From contig CM036753.1 of the NCBI GenBank assembly GCA_020796225.1, positions 89,060,703 through 89,124,702 of the forward strand: a stretch of 64,000 bases of DNA. Reading direction: 5' to 3'. The first letter of the stretch is position 1. Each line of letters starts with the position of its first letter. Positions 41,390 to 53,044 of this stretch are shown here, piece by piece. A program made the position numbers and the translations under genes. The notes under the pieces were generated by a model. That model was given only the letters and a program-made list of their open reading frames with translations. It was not told where the DNA came from and searched no databases. The stretch is from Arion vulgaris. Its lineage: Eukaryota > Mollusca > Gastropoda > Stylommatophora > Arionidae.

Positions 41390-42770
41390 TATTTATAGAA
41401 TGGACTCTTGCGAGCGCTTCGTACATGGTGTTTTTCACTGTCTCTATTATATTTGTTGTCCAACTTTTTCATGGACGACCTTTTGTCTTGTATCAAAAAT
41501 ATCTGATAGCATTGCAATTTGACTACCGCACTGTGTTGGTAGGCTTCTTCTGTGGTCGAGCCATTTAAATTGTTATTTCGTGATGAAGTTCAGTACTGAT
41601 GATGTAACCATTTATTTCCTAATGTCTTCATTTATAAACTGGTCTCATCTTGATACTCCAATTCTTCTTCTTAGACACTTCAACTCTGTCGTGGCTAGTT
41701 TTATTCTATCGTTTGATGTCACCGTCCATGTCTGGTACTAATATCATAATGTCGGGAGAATGATTGTGTTGTACAATGGCTTATCAGCGTTTCTGGCGAC
41801 ATGCTTGCATTTCAAAGTTGGTGCCATTTATCCTTTGATATTTTTGTTTGTTTTTGCAACTATGTTGGATTACATTATCTATTCTTCAATCTATTGAGAA
41901 AATGCTATGTAAAGTATCTAACTTGTTTAAATATATGTTTGTTGATAGATCTATTGTTAGTGTTTCAGTCTCCAACGAATGTCAGTACTTCGGTTTTGTT
42001 CAAGTATATTTTCATGTTTAAGCCAACACTTGTTAAGTGGAGGCTAGTAATGTGTTGTTGTATCTTTTCCTCTGTTGATGATATGGTTGCTTGATCCTCG
42101 AAAAAATCAATTCCGCTAGAATTTTCAAAGGCTGTCCGCTTCTCTGAGGCTATTTTACATATTTGGTTGACATATGTAGTGAACAACAGCGCACGTAGTA
42201 GGAGTCCTTGTCTTGCTCCAGACCTGACGTGTGAAGTTTCTGAGAGACCTGTGTTTATTATAATTTTACACTGGATGTTTATTATGTAGACTGTAGAGGC
42301 TCCTGCATAGTTGTCATTTATTCTCCATAGTTTGACAATATTTTTCGCAATTGTTTCTTATCTACACTATAGAACGTTTTCTTTTCTTGATCTAGAAACA
42401 CAATTCGTAGATGTTTATCGGATTAGACAGTCTCCTCCATGCACTGTCTGGGGGCAAATATTGTATCGTTACAGTTTCTGTTTTTCCCAAATTCCATCTG
42501 TTAGTCGTTAAGTTGCGACTCGATAATAGAACGCAGCCATTTTTCAATTATCTTACATAATATTTTTCTTGTGTGAATCATTAGCGATATTCCTCCATAT
42601 TTCATGCAATCCATTTTGCATCCCTTCTTCTTACAGATGGAAATTACTATTACTTTTCTCCAAATCTTCAACATCTTCCAAATTACATTGAAGACCATCA
42701 TTCGTGCTACGGAGTTCGTGTACTGCAGCTGATATCTTCCTGTGTAAGAAAGAGATCGGAGCATCCATGG
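41390..42770 (-). pseudogene. LINE reverse transcriptase, family F, decayed
   Basis: From high to low coordinate: WKMLKIWRKVIVISICKKKG, DCMKYGGISLMIHTRKILCK, IIEKWLRSIIESQL (RT N-terminal motifs), then DQEKKTFYSVDKK, FENSSGIDFFEDQATISSTE (region of motif C, the ADD changed), and VGLNMKIYLNKTEVLTFVGD (motif D). The thumb and a C-terminal FKWLDHRRSLP follow. Many stops. It is the longest family F relic. Confidence 0.8.
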
Positions 42771-42830
42771 CTACTCACCAAAGTGCAATGATGATGGTCC
42801 TATCAATCAATCAATCAATCAATCAAACAA
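42700..42830 (+). mobile_element. Retroposon family E 3' end with (AATC)n tail
   Basis: GTGCTACGGAGTTCGTGTAC TGCAG, CTTCCTGTGTAAGAAAGAGA TCGGAGC, GGTCCTATC, then AATCAATCAATCAATCAATC. It is the clearest family E tail and overlaps the end of the family F relic. Confidence 0.7.
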
Positions 42831-42834
42831 TCCA

Positions 42835-43135
42835 GTCTACTGGTGTTTCTTGCATTATCCGAACGTGATTGAATAGTCTGTGTAACGAGATTATTCCGAC
42901 CTCGTTAGTCGTTTTGAGCAGGACTATTGTCTGTGTTGTTGTATTTATACTACAAATACATATAAGCTAGTATGATGTCTTCTCTAAGAAAACTTCACTT
43001 GTAACGCTGTTAAAATTGTATGCACATGTAAGACAATTATTACGTTTGTTAAATAAAATACTTCCCCACCTGTATCAACAATATCAGTTGATAAATATCA
43101 TTTCAAATAACAGTAATATTATAAAGTACACGCCT
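42835..43135. other. No feature recognised
   Basis: Spacer between a LINE end and a minisatellite. Confidence 0.4.
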
Positions 43136-43140
43136 ATTTT

Positions 43141-43385
43141 CTGTCATGTGATATTAATGAATATCTTCTGTCATGTGATATTAATAGATATCTTGTGTCA
43201 TGTGATATTAATCAATATCTTCTATCATGTGATATTAATAGATATCTTCTATCATGTGATATTAATAGATATCTTCTGTCATGTGATATTAATAGATATC
43301 TTGTGTCATGTGATATTAATAGATATCTTCTGTCATGTGATATTAATGGATATCTTTTGTCATGTGATATTAATGGATATTGTAT
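43141..43385. repeat. 27 bp minisatellite, 9 copies
   Basis: The unit is CTGTCATGTGATATTAATAG ATATCTT. Point variants only (CTGTC/CTATC/GTGTC). The period keeps two frames open. Confidence 0.93.
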
Positions 43386-43499
43386 TGTTAGTTTATAAAA
43401 TGTTTATATGTGATAACTATTCGAAAATATCCAGTAGCTGAAGAATAGAATCAACGTATTGTGTGTGGTAACTGGATGCCCGAGGTTCAGAGTGAGGAG

Positions 43500-43640
43500 T
43501 GTGTTTAATCATCAAGCTACAAGAACCATCAGTATGCGTACTCTTCGATATTTGATGGAGGAGACTGAGCAGCTATGGGCCTGCCCGGAGTGCAATGATG
43601 TCAGTTCAGTAACCAATAACCAATAACCAATTGTGTGTGG
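43500..43640 (+). pseudogene. RNase H LINE 3' end, (CAATAAC)n tail
   Basis: AGTATGCGTACTCTTCGATA TTTGATGGAGGAGACTGAGC, GGGCCTGCCCGGAGTGCAAT GATG, then AGTAACCAATAACCAATAAC. Same 3' end as the minus-strand copies at 14500-14890 and 24510-24960. Confidence 0.7.
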
Positions 43641-43644
43641 CCAA

Positions 43645-43990
43645 GTGGTTCAATGACATCAAGTTAACCATGTAAAACAATAGTGTTAAGCTCGGAAATT
43701 AGTAGTTGCTTAAAAGTAAACTTAGGACTAAGTATTGAGATTATATTTTCTACTGTAAATGTTCTAAGATGTAAATGAGAGAAAATAATAAAGATGATAA
43801 TCATATTTATCTCATGTATATGATAGAAATTAAAAAAAACTTGGATCCTCTGCATGGAGTTAATTCTTATTTTTCATTCTTTGTTGGCCTACACTCTCTG
43901 ATATAAGAAACAAAGGCTCGTTCTTAGATTGAAAAGTGCGTACCTCGGATTAAAGAAGCTTTAATCCCTTACAAAACATACACACAAACA
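43645..43990. other. No feature recognised
   Basis: Ends with TTTAATCCCTTACAAAACAT ACACAC, weakly like 29555-29575, just before the large array. Confidence 0.4.
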
Positions 43991-43997
43991 AACACTA

Positions 43998-46590
43998 GGA
44001 GAGTCGCTGAGAGAGTTGCAGAGAGAGTAGCTGAAAGAGTAGCTAAGAGAGTAGCTAAGAGAGTCGATGAGAGAGTCGCTGAGAGAGACGCTGAGAGTGT
44101 CGCTGAGAGAGTCGATGTCGCTGAGAGAGTCACTGACAGAGTTGCTGAGAGTCGCATAGAGAGTTGCTGAGAGTCGCTGAGAGAATCGCTGAGAGAGTCG
44201 CTGAGAGAGTCGCTGAGAGAGTCGCTAAGAGAGTCGCTGAGAGAGTCGCTGAGAGAGTCGCTGAGAGAGTCGCTGAGAGAGTCGCAGAGAGAGTCGCTGA
44301 GAGAGTCGCTGAGAGAATCGATGAGTCGCTGAAAGAGTCGCTGAGAGAGTCGCTGAGAGAATCGATGAGTCGCTGAAAGAGTCGCTGAGAGAGTCGCTGA
44401 GAGAGTCGCTGAGAGAGTCGCTGAGAGAGTCGCTAAGAGAGTCGCTGAGAGAGTCGCTGAGAGAGTCGCTGAGAGAGTCGCTGAGAGAGTCGCAGAGAGA
44501 GTCGCTGAGAGAGTCGCTGAGAGAATCGATGAGTCGCTGAAAGAGTCGCTGAGAGAGTCGCTGAGAGAATCGATGAGTCGCTGAAAGAGTCACTGAGAGA
44601 GTCGCTGAGAGAGTCGCTGAGAGAGTCGCAGAGAGAGTCGCTGAGAGTCGCTGAGAGAGTCGCTGAGAGAATCGATGAGTCGCTGAAAGAGTCGCTGAGA
44701 GTCTCAGAGAGATTCGCTGAGAGAGTTGCTAAGAGAGTCGCTGAGAGAATCGATGAGAGAGTTGCTAAGAGAGTCGCTGAGAGAGTTGCTAAGAGAGTCG
44801 CTGAGAGAATCGATGAGAGAGTTGCTAAGAGATTCGCTGAGAGAGTTGCTAAGAGATTCGCTGAGAGAGTTGCTAAGAGAGTCGATGAGAGAGTCGCTGA
44901 GAGAGTCGCTGAGAGAATCGATGTCGCTGAAAGAGTCGCTGAGAATCTCAGAGAGATTCGCTGAGAGAGTTGCTGAGAGAGTCGCTGAGAGATTCGCTGA
45001 GAGAGTTGCTAAGAGAGTCGCTGAGAGAATCGATGAGAGAGTTGCTAAGAGAGTCGCAGAGAGAGTCGCTGAGAGAATCGATGAGAGAGTTGCTAAGAGA
45101 GTCGCAGAGAGAGTCGATGAGAGAGTCGCTGAGAGAATCGATGAGAGAGTTGCTAAGAGAGTCGCTGAGAGAGTCGCTGAGAGAATCGATGAGAGAGTTG
45201 CTAAGAGAGTCGCAGAGAGAGTCGCTGAGAGAGTCGCTGAGAGAATCGATGAGTCGCTGAAAGAGTCGCTGAGAATCTCAGAGAGATTCGCTGAGAGAGT
45301 TGCTGAGAGAGTCGCTGAGAGATTCGCTGAGAGAGTTGCTAAGAGAGTCGCTGAGAGAATCGATGAGAGAGTTGCTAAGAGAGTCGCTGAGAGAATCGAT
45401 GAGAGAGTTGCTAAGAGAGTCGCAGAGAGAGTCGCTGAGAGAGTCGCTGAGAGAATCGATGAGTCGCTGAAAGAGTCACTGAGAGAGTCGCTGAGAGAGT
45501 CGCTGAGAGAGTCGCAGAGAGAGTCGCTGAGAGTCGCTGAGAGAGTCGCTGAGAGAATCGATGAGTCGCTGAAAGAGTCGCTGAGAGTCTCAGAGAGATT
45601 CGCTGAGAGAGTTGCTAAGAGAGTCGCTGAGAGAATCGATGAGAGAGTTGCTAAGAGAGTCGCTGAGAGAGTTGCTAAGAGAGTCGCTGAGAGAATCGAT
45701 GAGAGAGTTGCTAAGAGATTCGCTGAGAGAGTTGCTAAGAGATTCGCTGAGAGAGTTGCTAAGAGAGTCGATGAGAGAGTCGCTGAGAGAGTCGCTGAGA
45801 GAATCGATGTCGCTGAAAGAGTCGCTGAGAATCTCAGAGAGATTCGCTGAGAGAGTTGCTGAGAGAGTCGCTGAGAGATTCGCTGAGAGAGTTGCTAAGA
45901 GAGTCGCTGAGAGAATCGATGAGAGAGTTGCTAAGAGAGTCGCAGAGAGAGTCGCTGAGAGAATCGATGAGAGAGTTGCTAAGAGAGTCGCAGAGAGAGT
46001 CGATGAGAGAGTCGCTGAGAGAATCGATGAGAGAGTTGCTAAGAGAGTCGCTGAGAGAGTCGCTGAGAGAATCGATGAGAGAGTTGCTAAGAGAGTCGCA
46101 GAGAGAGTCGCTGAGAGAGTCGCTGAGAGAATCGATGAGTCGCTGAAAGAGTCGCTGAGAATCTCAGAGAGATTCGCTGAGAGAGTTGCTGAGAGAGTCG
46201 CTGAGAGATTCGCTGAGAGAGTTGCTAAGAGAGTCGCTGAGAGAATCGATGAGAGAGTTGCTAAGAGAGTCGCTGAGAGAATCGATGAGAGGTTGCTAAA
46301 GAGTCGCAGAGAGAGTCGCTGAGAGAGTCGCTGAGAGAATCGATGAGTCGCTGATAGAGTCGCTGAGAATCTCAGAGAGATTCGCTGAGAGAGTTGCTAA
46401 GAGAGTCGATGAGAGAATCGATGAGAGAATCGATGAGAGAGTTGCTAAGAGAGTCGCAGAGAGAGTCGCTGAGAGAGTCGCTGAGAGAATCGATGAGTCG
46501 CTGTGAATCTCAGAGAGATTCGCTGAGAGAGTTGCTAAGAGAGTCGATGAGAGAATCGATGAGAGAGGAGTCGCTAAGAGAGTCGCTGGA
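43998..46590. repeat. 12 bp array (GCTGAGAGAGTC)n, 2.6 kb, with an 886 bp higher-order duplication
   Basis: The basic unit is GCTGAGAGAGTC, with GCAGAGAGAGTC, GCTAAGAGAGTT, GATGAGAGAATC and short truncated units. The variant string beginning near 44726 recurs in the same order near 45612, and that near 44970 recurs near 45856; both offsets are 886 bp. An 886 bp block of about 74 units was therefore duplicated as a whole. A partial third copy follows from about 46140. The array keeps a 374-codon Ala/Glu/Arg frame open (44726-45850), which looks like a coiled coil but is a repeat artefact. Confidence 0.93.
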
Positions 46591-46819
46591 CAGACACAAA
46601 GAATAAAATACGTAGGAAACATTATCAGTCATCCAGATGAATACCCACTACTCCATTACTACATATGACCCAGATTTCCCTACTACACCCAATAAGCAAC
46701 ACTTTACAACACCACTACAGAACACTACCCGACCTTTACCAACAATGCATACAAGGAACTGAGAAACGAATATAGAACCATAATAAAACCAATTACAGAC
46801 ATCTAGTCACAAGACAGGA

Positions 46820-47370
46820 GCCTTCATTACACAACAGAATAATACGAGGCTACACTCACCATAACAGAATACTCACAAAGGTTTACAAATCTCCACAAAA
46901 CATAAACGTAAAAGAAGTCATCAACATCACACCATTCGCATATAGAAGAAGAAACACTTCACAATAAACTATATGTACACACTGCAGGGAAAATAACCAA
47001 GAAACAGAAGACCATCTTTTCTTCTATTGAAATACAAAACCGCTAGAACTAAAAAATATTACAATGCACTCCAATGCACCAACAAAAGTAAATATGCATA
47101 TAGCAATCTTGTTGAACACAGTCCCGCATACAGATAGAAGTTCACAGAAAACTAAACTCACAATGCAAGCAGAATTTGAAAACTGCGTATGTCTTTGCAG
47201 AAACAAAGAAAAATACAAAGAACCACTATATATTGCAGCGATTTTCAACCATATATATGACATGAAATCAACACACATAAATCTAATAACATCCGACGCA
47301 CACACATACACACATACACACACACACACACAAGCACATCCACACATCATACTGTGTAAATAAGTTGAGA
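46820..47370 (+). pseudogene. LINE ORF2 C-terminus with Cys/His motif
   Basis: In one frame: IIRGYTHHNRILTKVYKSPQ, EVINITPFAYRRRNTSQ, stop (46965), TICTHCRENNQETEDHLFFY, stop (47028), then MHSNAPTKVNMHIAILLNTV and LTMQAEFENCVCLCRNKEKY. C-x2-C ... E-x-x-x-HLFF-x-C is the usual end of RNase H-type LINEs. The expected last Cys is the TGA at 47028. A (CA)n run at 47303-47332 follows. Confidence 0.8.
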
Positions 47371-47479
47371 AAACGCGGTGAAATGCAACACCCCGAAGAT
47401 TGATACTATAAATGAAAGTATCATCAATAATAAGAATGCAAGAAATCATCACACTTCCTTAATGTATTTCCTCATCATT

Positions 47480-48270
47480 TTATAAACATCATCACAATAC
47501 TAGTATAATTATGATATATGCAATGTTGTAAATTGTATCATCACAATACTTGTACACTCACGATATATGCAATGTTGTAGACCATCTCATCACAATACTT
47601 GCACACTGACGATATATGCAATGTTGTAGACCATCTCATCACAATACTTGCACACTCAGATATATCAATGTTGTAGACCATCTCATCACAATACTTGCGC
47701 ACACACACGATATATGCAATTGAGACCATCTCATCACAATACTTGCGACACACACGATATATGCAATGTTGTGACCATCTCATCACAATACTTGCCACAA
47801 CACGATATATGCAATGTTGTAGACCATCTCATCACAATACTTGCGCACACACACGATATATGCAATGTTGTAGACCATCTCATCACAATACTTGCACACT
47901 GACGATATATGCAATGTTGTAGACCATCTCATCACAATACTTGCGCACACACACGATATATGCAATGTTGTAAACTGTATCATCACAATACTTGCACACT
48001 CATGATATATGCAATGTTGTAGACCATCTCATCACAATACTTGCACACTGACGATATATGCAATGTTGTAGACTATCTCATCACAATACTTGCACACTGA
48101 CGATATATGCAATGTTGTAGACCATCTCATCACAATACTTGCGCACACACACGATATATGCAATGTTGTAGACCATCTCATCACAATACTTGCGCACACA
48201 CACGATATATGCAATGTTGTAACCATCTCATCACAATACTTACACACTCACGATATATGCAATGTACTAA
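47480..48270. repeat. 49-51 bp minisatellite, about 16 copies
   Basis: The unit is CATCACAATACTTGCACACT GACGATATATGCAATGTTGT AGACCATCT. Versions with GCGCACACACACG are two bases longer. Deleted bases cluster at 47655-47815. The array begins about 110 bp after the end of the LINE relic at 46820-47370. Confidence 0.93.
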
Positions 48271-48274
48271 CCAT

Positions 48275-48583
48275 TTTGATCAATAAGAGGTAAATAAAAA
48301 AAATACCTCGCTGCAAGATAAAGTCTGGGTAGAGACGACAGATAGTCTTAGGAAGTGTTAGGCACAGAGGGAGTTCTAAACAGTTAGTGGGGGCTTAAAT
48401 GTTAGTGTTGAACGTTAGTCTTGTAAGTTAGTCTCAGAGTGAGCGTTCTAAGAAGTAGAGCAGGAAATAGAATAGACAACAGAAGGAATTATTTACTACT
48501 GTAAGATGTAATTGAATTCTGTTGAACTTTAGCTAATAAATACATTTATATATATTCTGATGCACCTATATCAGTGTTGTTTG
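48275..48583. other. Spacer with an AATAAA signal
   Basis: GTTGAACTTTAGCTAATAAA TACATTTATATATATTCTG resembles the R/U5 boundary of an LTR, but no matching second LTR, primer site or gag/pol is present. Confidence 0.3.
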
Positions 48584-49343
48584 ATTCAATCACTGTGTTC
48601 GGTTAGTAAACGATGCAGAGTATTCAATCACTGTGTTCGGTTAGTAAACGATGCAGAGTATTCAATCACTGTGTTCGGTTAGTAAACGATGCAGAGTATT
48701 CAATCACTGTGTTCGGTTAGTAAACGATGCAGAGTATTCAATCACTGTGTTCGGTTAGTAAACGATGCAGAGTATTCAATCACTGTGTTCGGTTAGTAAA
48801 CGATGCAGAGTATTCAATCACTGTGTTCGGTTAGTAAACGATGCAGAGTATTCAATCACTGTGTTCGGTTAGTAAACGATGCAGAGTATTCAATCACTGT
48901 GTTCGGTTAGTAAACGATGCAGAGTATTCAATCACTGTGTTCGGTTAGTAAACGATGCAGAGTATTCAATCACTGTGTTCGGTTAGTAAACGATGCAGAG
49001 TATTCAATCACTGTGTTCGGTTAGTAAACGATGCAGAGTATTCAATCACTGTGTTCGGTTAGTAAACGATGCAGAGTATTCAATCACTGTGTTCGGTTAG
49101 TAAACGATGCAGAGTATTCAATCACTGTGTTCGGTTAGTAAACGATGCAGAGTATTCAATCACTGTGTTCGGTTAGTAAACGATGCAGAGTATTCAATCA
49201 CTGTGTTCGGTTAGTAAACGATGCAGAGTATTCAATCACTGTGTTCGGTTAGTAAACGATGCAGAGTATTCAATCACTGTGTTCGGTTAGTAAACGATGC
49301 AGAGTATTCAATCACTGTGTTCGGTTAGTAAACGATGCAGAGT
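48584..49343. repeat. 38 bp minisatellite, exactly 20 identical copies
   Basis: The unit is ATTCAATCACTGTGTTCGGT TAGTAAACGATGCAGAGT. The array spans 760 bp, exactly 20 x 38, and I find no base difference between copies. Confidence 0.96.
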
Positions 49344-49498
49344 GGTCATTTATATGGTAGTTGTTGTTGTTGTTGTTACTTCCTGAAAGTATTAGTTATT
49401 ATCGGCGGACAGCTACATACGTTGTGTCGTGGCTAGCACCACTGTTACTGCTACTTAAATGGTGCTGTTTTAGTATAAACGATTGAGACTGCTAAATT
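49344..49498. other. Spacer with (GTT)n
   Basis: GTTGTTGTTGTTGTTGTT at about 49360 separates the two arrays. Confidence 0.6.
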
Positions 49499-49965
49499 TT
49501 ATGGTGGTGTTGTGACAAGGACAACACGCCGTACCAACTACATTATTATGGTGTTATGACGAGGACAACCCGCTGAGCTTACTACCTTATTATTGTGTTG
49601 TGATGAGGACGACCCGCTGAGCCTACTACCTTATTATTGTGTTGTGACGAGGACAACCCGCTGAGCTTACTACCTTATTATTGTGTTGTGATGAGGACGA
49701 CCCGCTGAGCCTACTACCTTATTATGGTGTTGTGACGAGGACAACCTGCCGTACCAACGACATTATTATGGTGTTGTGACGAGGACAACCCGTTGTACCA
49801 ACTACATTATTATGATGTTGTGACAAAGACAACCCGCCGAGTCTACTACATTGTTATGGTGTTGTGACAAAGACAACCCGCCGAGTCTACTACATTGTTA
49901 TGGTGTTGTGACAAAGACAACCCGTCGAGCCTACTACATTATTATAGTGTCGCTGTGACAGAAAC
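49499..49965. repeat. 44 bp minisatellite, about 10 copies
   Basis: The unit is TATTATGGTGTTGTGACGAG GACAACCCGCTGAGCCTACT ACCT. Variants alternate GACAACCC...CTT with GACGACCC...CCT in the first half, then GACAAAGAC copies. This suggests 88 bp blocks. Confidence 0.92.
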
Positions 49966-50044
49966 AATCAACTGTTCCTGCTATATTAAAATGCTACCAG
50001 CGCTTCATTCCCATTTCTGAGAGTTTAAAAGAGTTTAAAGATAA

Positions 50045-50285
50045 CGAATCGACTTCATTGAACCAGTCTTCACTATATGGCCCCGTCCGTGACTATCGAA
50101 ATGACACGTCCTCTATCGAGAGTGTTGCACAAAACACGAACTCCGTAGCTCCAACAACAGTCATATGGATCTCATGAATTAATTTCAAATGTGACTCGGT
50201 CCGGATTCGAACCTAAAACCTTCAAGGTGAAAGACACACATCTTAACGACTTCGCAGTAGTCTATGTTATTCTGAGAGTACGCTA
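50045..50285 (-). mobile_element. tRNA-derived SINE, family S4
   Basis: The minus strand has TGCGAAGTCGTTAAGATGTG (A-box-like) and TTTTAGGTTCGAATCCGGAC CG (B box). The body has GGAGCTACGGAGTTCGTGTT and CAACACTCTCGATAGAGGAC G. Confidence 0.75.
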
Positions 50286-50289
50286 GAGA

Positions 50290-51325
50290 AATGTATTGGG
50301 TTGAAGAAATAACAATTCTTGCGCGAAACTATCGCCACGCGTGCGCAGGTCATCTATTTAATTTTCTTATTAAAACATACTTTTATTTTACCTTTACCCA
50401 GGGAACCAACACAGGAAATCGGTCACCTGCTTCCCCTCTACTCTACTACTTAGAAGTAATTACCCAAACGCGATTGAAAAATATTTCAAAGGTGATCAAA
50501 AAGATAAACATGCGAAAGACATATCAAGCAAACTAATGTCCTGATCCTGCAACAGTGACACATAAGAATGTTTTAGAAGCAATACTTTTATTAAAAAATA
50601 AACAAAAATAATATCAACATGTATGTACTATTGCGCATTGCTAATATTAGTTATATTACAGCTAGTATCATGCGCTATTATCATGCTTTGTTTCCATGTT
50701 GCATTTGATCTCTTTCGCTCTTCATCTTCCTTTCAGTTTCCAATGTAACAAAGGACAGCAACTTATAAAAATGTTGATAGTTTTTTCATTCAGAGTCCCT
50801 AATGGAACATGTCGCTGAATTGTTTTTAGCAGTGTCATGTTGTCCTTACAGTTACTAGAAAAATGCCATTTTTATAGATTTGTGTGATTAGTCCTAATCG
50901 AACTCCCGACAACCTGTCAAAATATTGTCAAAAATAAAGGCAGATTATGAACAGAATCGTTACGGATAAAAAATGATGAAAATAAAACCCCGCTTTCCAT
51001 TACCATGTCTATTAAATTATATTGTGACATGGTGTCAGATTTGATTGGTCAAAGAAGAGGACGTGAGCTAGTCCTGAGCTGTTGTATCCGATATTATTTA
51101 AAGTTTCTCGAAATGTTTATTCACTGCACAAAAAACGTGTCTAAATGTGCGATTAAAAGTAATGTTACCTAACGTCTTTCAAAACTTAGGGTATTATGTT
51201 CCTGTCACTTCAATATTTAACCAAGTATTCAGGATTACGGGTTCATTTCCTTTCCTCACGTCCGAAACGTCGAATGTGAACATAAGCCTCTTATGTCGAT
51301 TCGATAAACAAGACACTGTTCACTA
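50290..51325. other. No feature recognised
   Basis: An 81-codon frame at 50291-50536 (+) and the spacer beyond it show no known motif. Confidence 0.4.
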
Positions 51326-51331
51326 TAACAA

Positions 51332-51718
51332 CAGAGTTTCACAAACTGGGGTACACGAACAACAGGGGGTCCGTGAGGTACTCATAGGTGTCCTTGAGCG
51401 CTTGCAGAAATAGTATGATCTTTGACATTTCGAACAGAAAAATGTATTTCAAAAACATGTTTAAAAACACTGGCATACCAGTTTGGCTTCGAAATCACAG
51501 GTCCGACCAGACCGAAGTCTAAATATCTGACAAGACTAAATGAAAGATCATTGGAAGTTTCCTGCAGCCTGAGAAATTGGAGCCAGCTTGATTGTTGGTG
51601 TTGTGTAATAATAACTCCATCGCTAGAAAATTTTCATATATAGAAACGTATGGGTGTCCGCTGCAGCAAAATGTATTTAAAAACGGTTCCGCTGCAATGC
51701 GAAGTTTGGGAACCGCTG
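51332..51718. mobile_element. hAT-type MITE, about 387 bp
   Basis: The left end is CAGAGTTTCACAAACTGGGG; the right end reversed is CAGCGGTTCCCAAACTTCGC. Both follow the common CAG-x-G-x-TTCCCAAACT hAT pattern. Flanks CACTATAA and CACTACAC are only partly alike, so the target duplication is decayed or misplaced. Confidence 0.6.
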
Positions 51719-51724
51719 CACTAC

Positions 51725-52370
51725 ACTAATCCGTCCCACAAACGGGTAAAAACTTGCCAATTTTGCGAAGACATTAATAATTAATGTCCTCTTGATGCAG
51801 CCTTGAACATTATGAAACCATATTTTTCACAGAATGACGCTTCATAAATTCATCACCTTATAGCTGTTACATTCCTTCATCAATGAAGTACATGTACAAA
51901 GCCAGTCTTATTGACGGCAGACGACACAGAGCACCATATAAAGAGGTCGTCGGGGACAAGTTCATCGAGATAATTCCATGAACAGAGAAGTGGTGTCCCT
52001 AGTCGTGGCACGTTAAGATTGAAGTCGTACATCACTCGGCTTCCATGTTATCAAAATGCGATCAGATTTGATATCATCGATTAACTCTCGGCCAAACGAG
52101 ATGGTTTATTTCTTTAACGTCGACCTATCGATTATGCGACTTGTGGAATTATTTCCGCAGTCAGTCGTATCTAACGCTAAAATATATAGTGTTTGGATAA
52201 AAAAGTAGCAAAATAAGTTACAGGTAGGGCTTTGATTTTCCCCCGACCATAACATTAACTTTAAGAAAAATTTAGAGAAGTATGAAGAGAAAGAAATATA
52301 GAGAGATAGAGAGAGAGAGAGAGAGATAGAAATAAGTATATAAATAGAGCAATGTATAAATAAAATATAA
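51725..52370. other. No gene; (GA)n run at 52300-52325
   Basis: No recognisable coding or transposon sequence. Confidence 0.4.
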
Positions 52371-52374
52371 TTTC

Positions 52375-52570
52375 CCTTATCCTTTTCAGAAATTAAGGTA
52401 TGCAATGCCAGGCATTTCATATCTCTAGCTCCTGGTGTACATGAGGTAGGGGAACCATTTCATTTTCTCTAGTGGCGAACTTCAAATGTATGATTGACCC
52501 TTACAACCCTCTTGAATCCCAGTCGATATGCGAATGCTTAGGGATTTACGCTAATCCATCTCACCAGTCA
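52375..52570 (-). mobile_element. tRNA-derived SINE, family S1, diverged
   Basis: The minus strand reads GATGGATTAGCGTAAATCCC TAAGC, GGGTTGTAAGGGTCAATCAT, CTACCTCATGTACACC, GCATACCTTAATTTCTGAAA. Same order of modules as 13162-13360 and 32735-32945. Confidence 0.75.
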
Positions 52571-52799
52571 CAATATATACAGATACGTAGGTACATATAA
52601 ATTACATAGAAATATATATAGGTAGGTAGGTACTTTTATAAATAGATATTTAGATAGAACGATTTACAAATAGAATGATAGAAAGGGGATAATGAAAGGA
52701 GAAAACAAAACAGGAAAATTAAAATTTAACATTTCAAGACGTGTATTTGTATTACGTAAGTTCAGAGTTAATAATAATGAAAAGAAGTTTTAAAAAAAA

Positions 52800-52990
52800 A
52801 TAGCATCCTCATTATAATAATAATCATTATCACCTACTCATCATAGTCATCATCAATATCCTCATCATAATAGTCATCACTGTAACAGTCATCATTAATA
52901 TCTTCAGCACCATCCCCATTGTGATTGTCGTTAACGTGTTTGCTAAAATCATCACAATAATGATGATCATCATCATCGCTAATATTATCA
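52800..52990. repeat. Degenerate (TCATCA/TAATAA) tract
   Basis: Interspersed TCATCATCAT, ATAATAATC and TCATCACTG words. Low complexity without a fixed unit. Confidence 0.6.
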
Positions 52991-53044
52991 AATACGAATT
53001 TTTAAAATTAACATGTAATTATTATAAATATAAATTTGTGGATA

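Noticed and set aside
44726..45850. 374-codon frame, Ala/Glu/Arg-rich, looks like a coiled-coil protein
   Set aside because: It is the translation of a 12 bp repeat. Other frames on both strands are equally open, and the frame is copied with the 886 bp block. There is no start context or unique sequence.
48480..49520. LTR retrotransposon with AATAAA signal and a TGGTG-type primer site at the 44 bp array
   Set aside because: No paired LTR, no gag or pol and no polypurine tract. The TGGTGTTGTGAC words are just units of the array.
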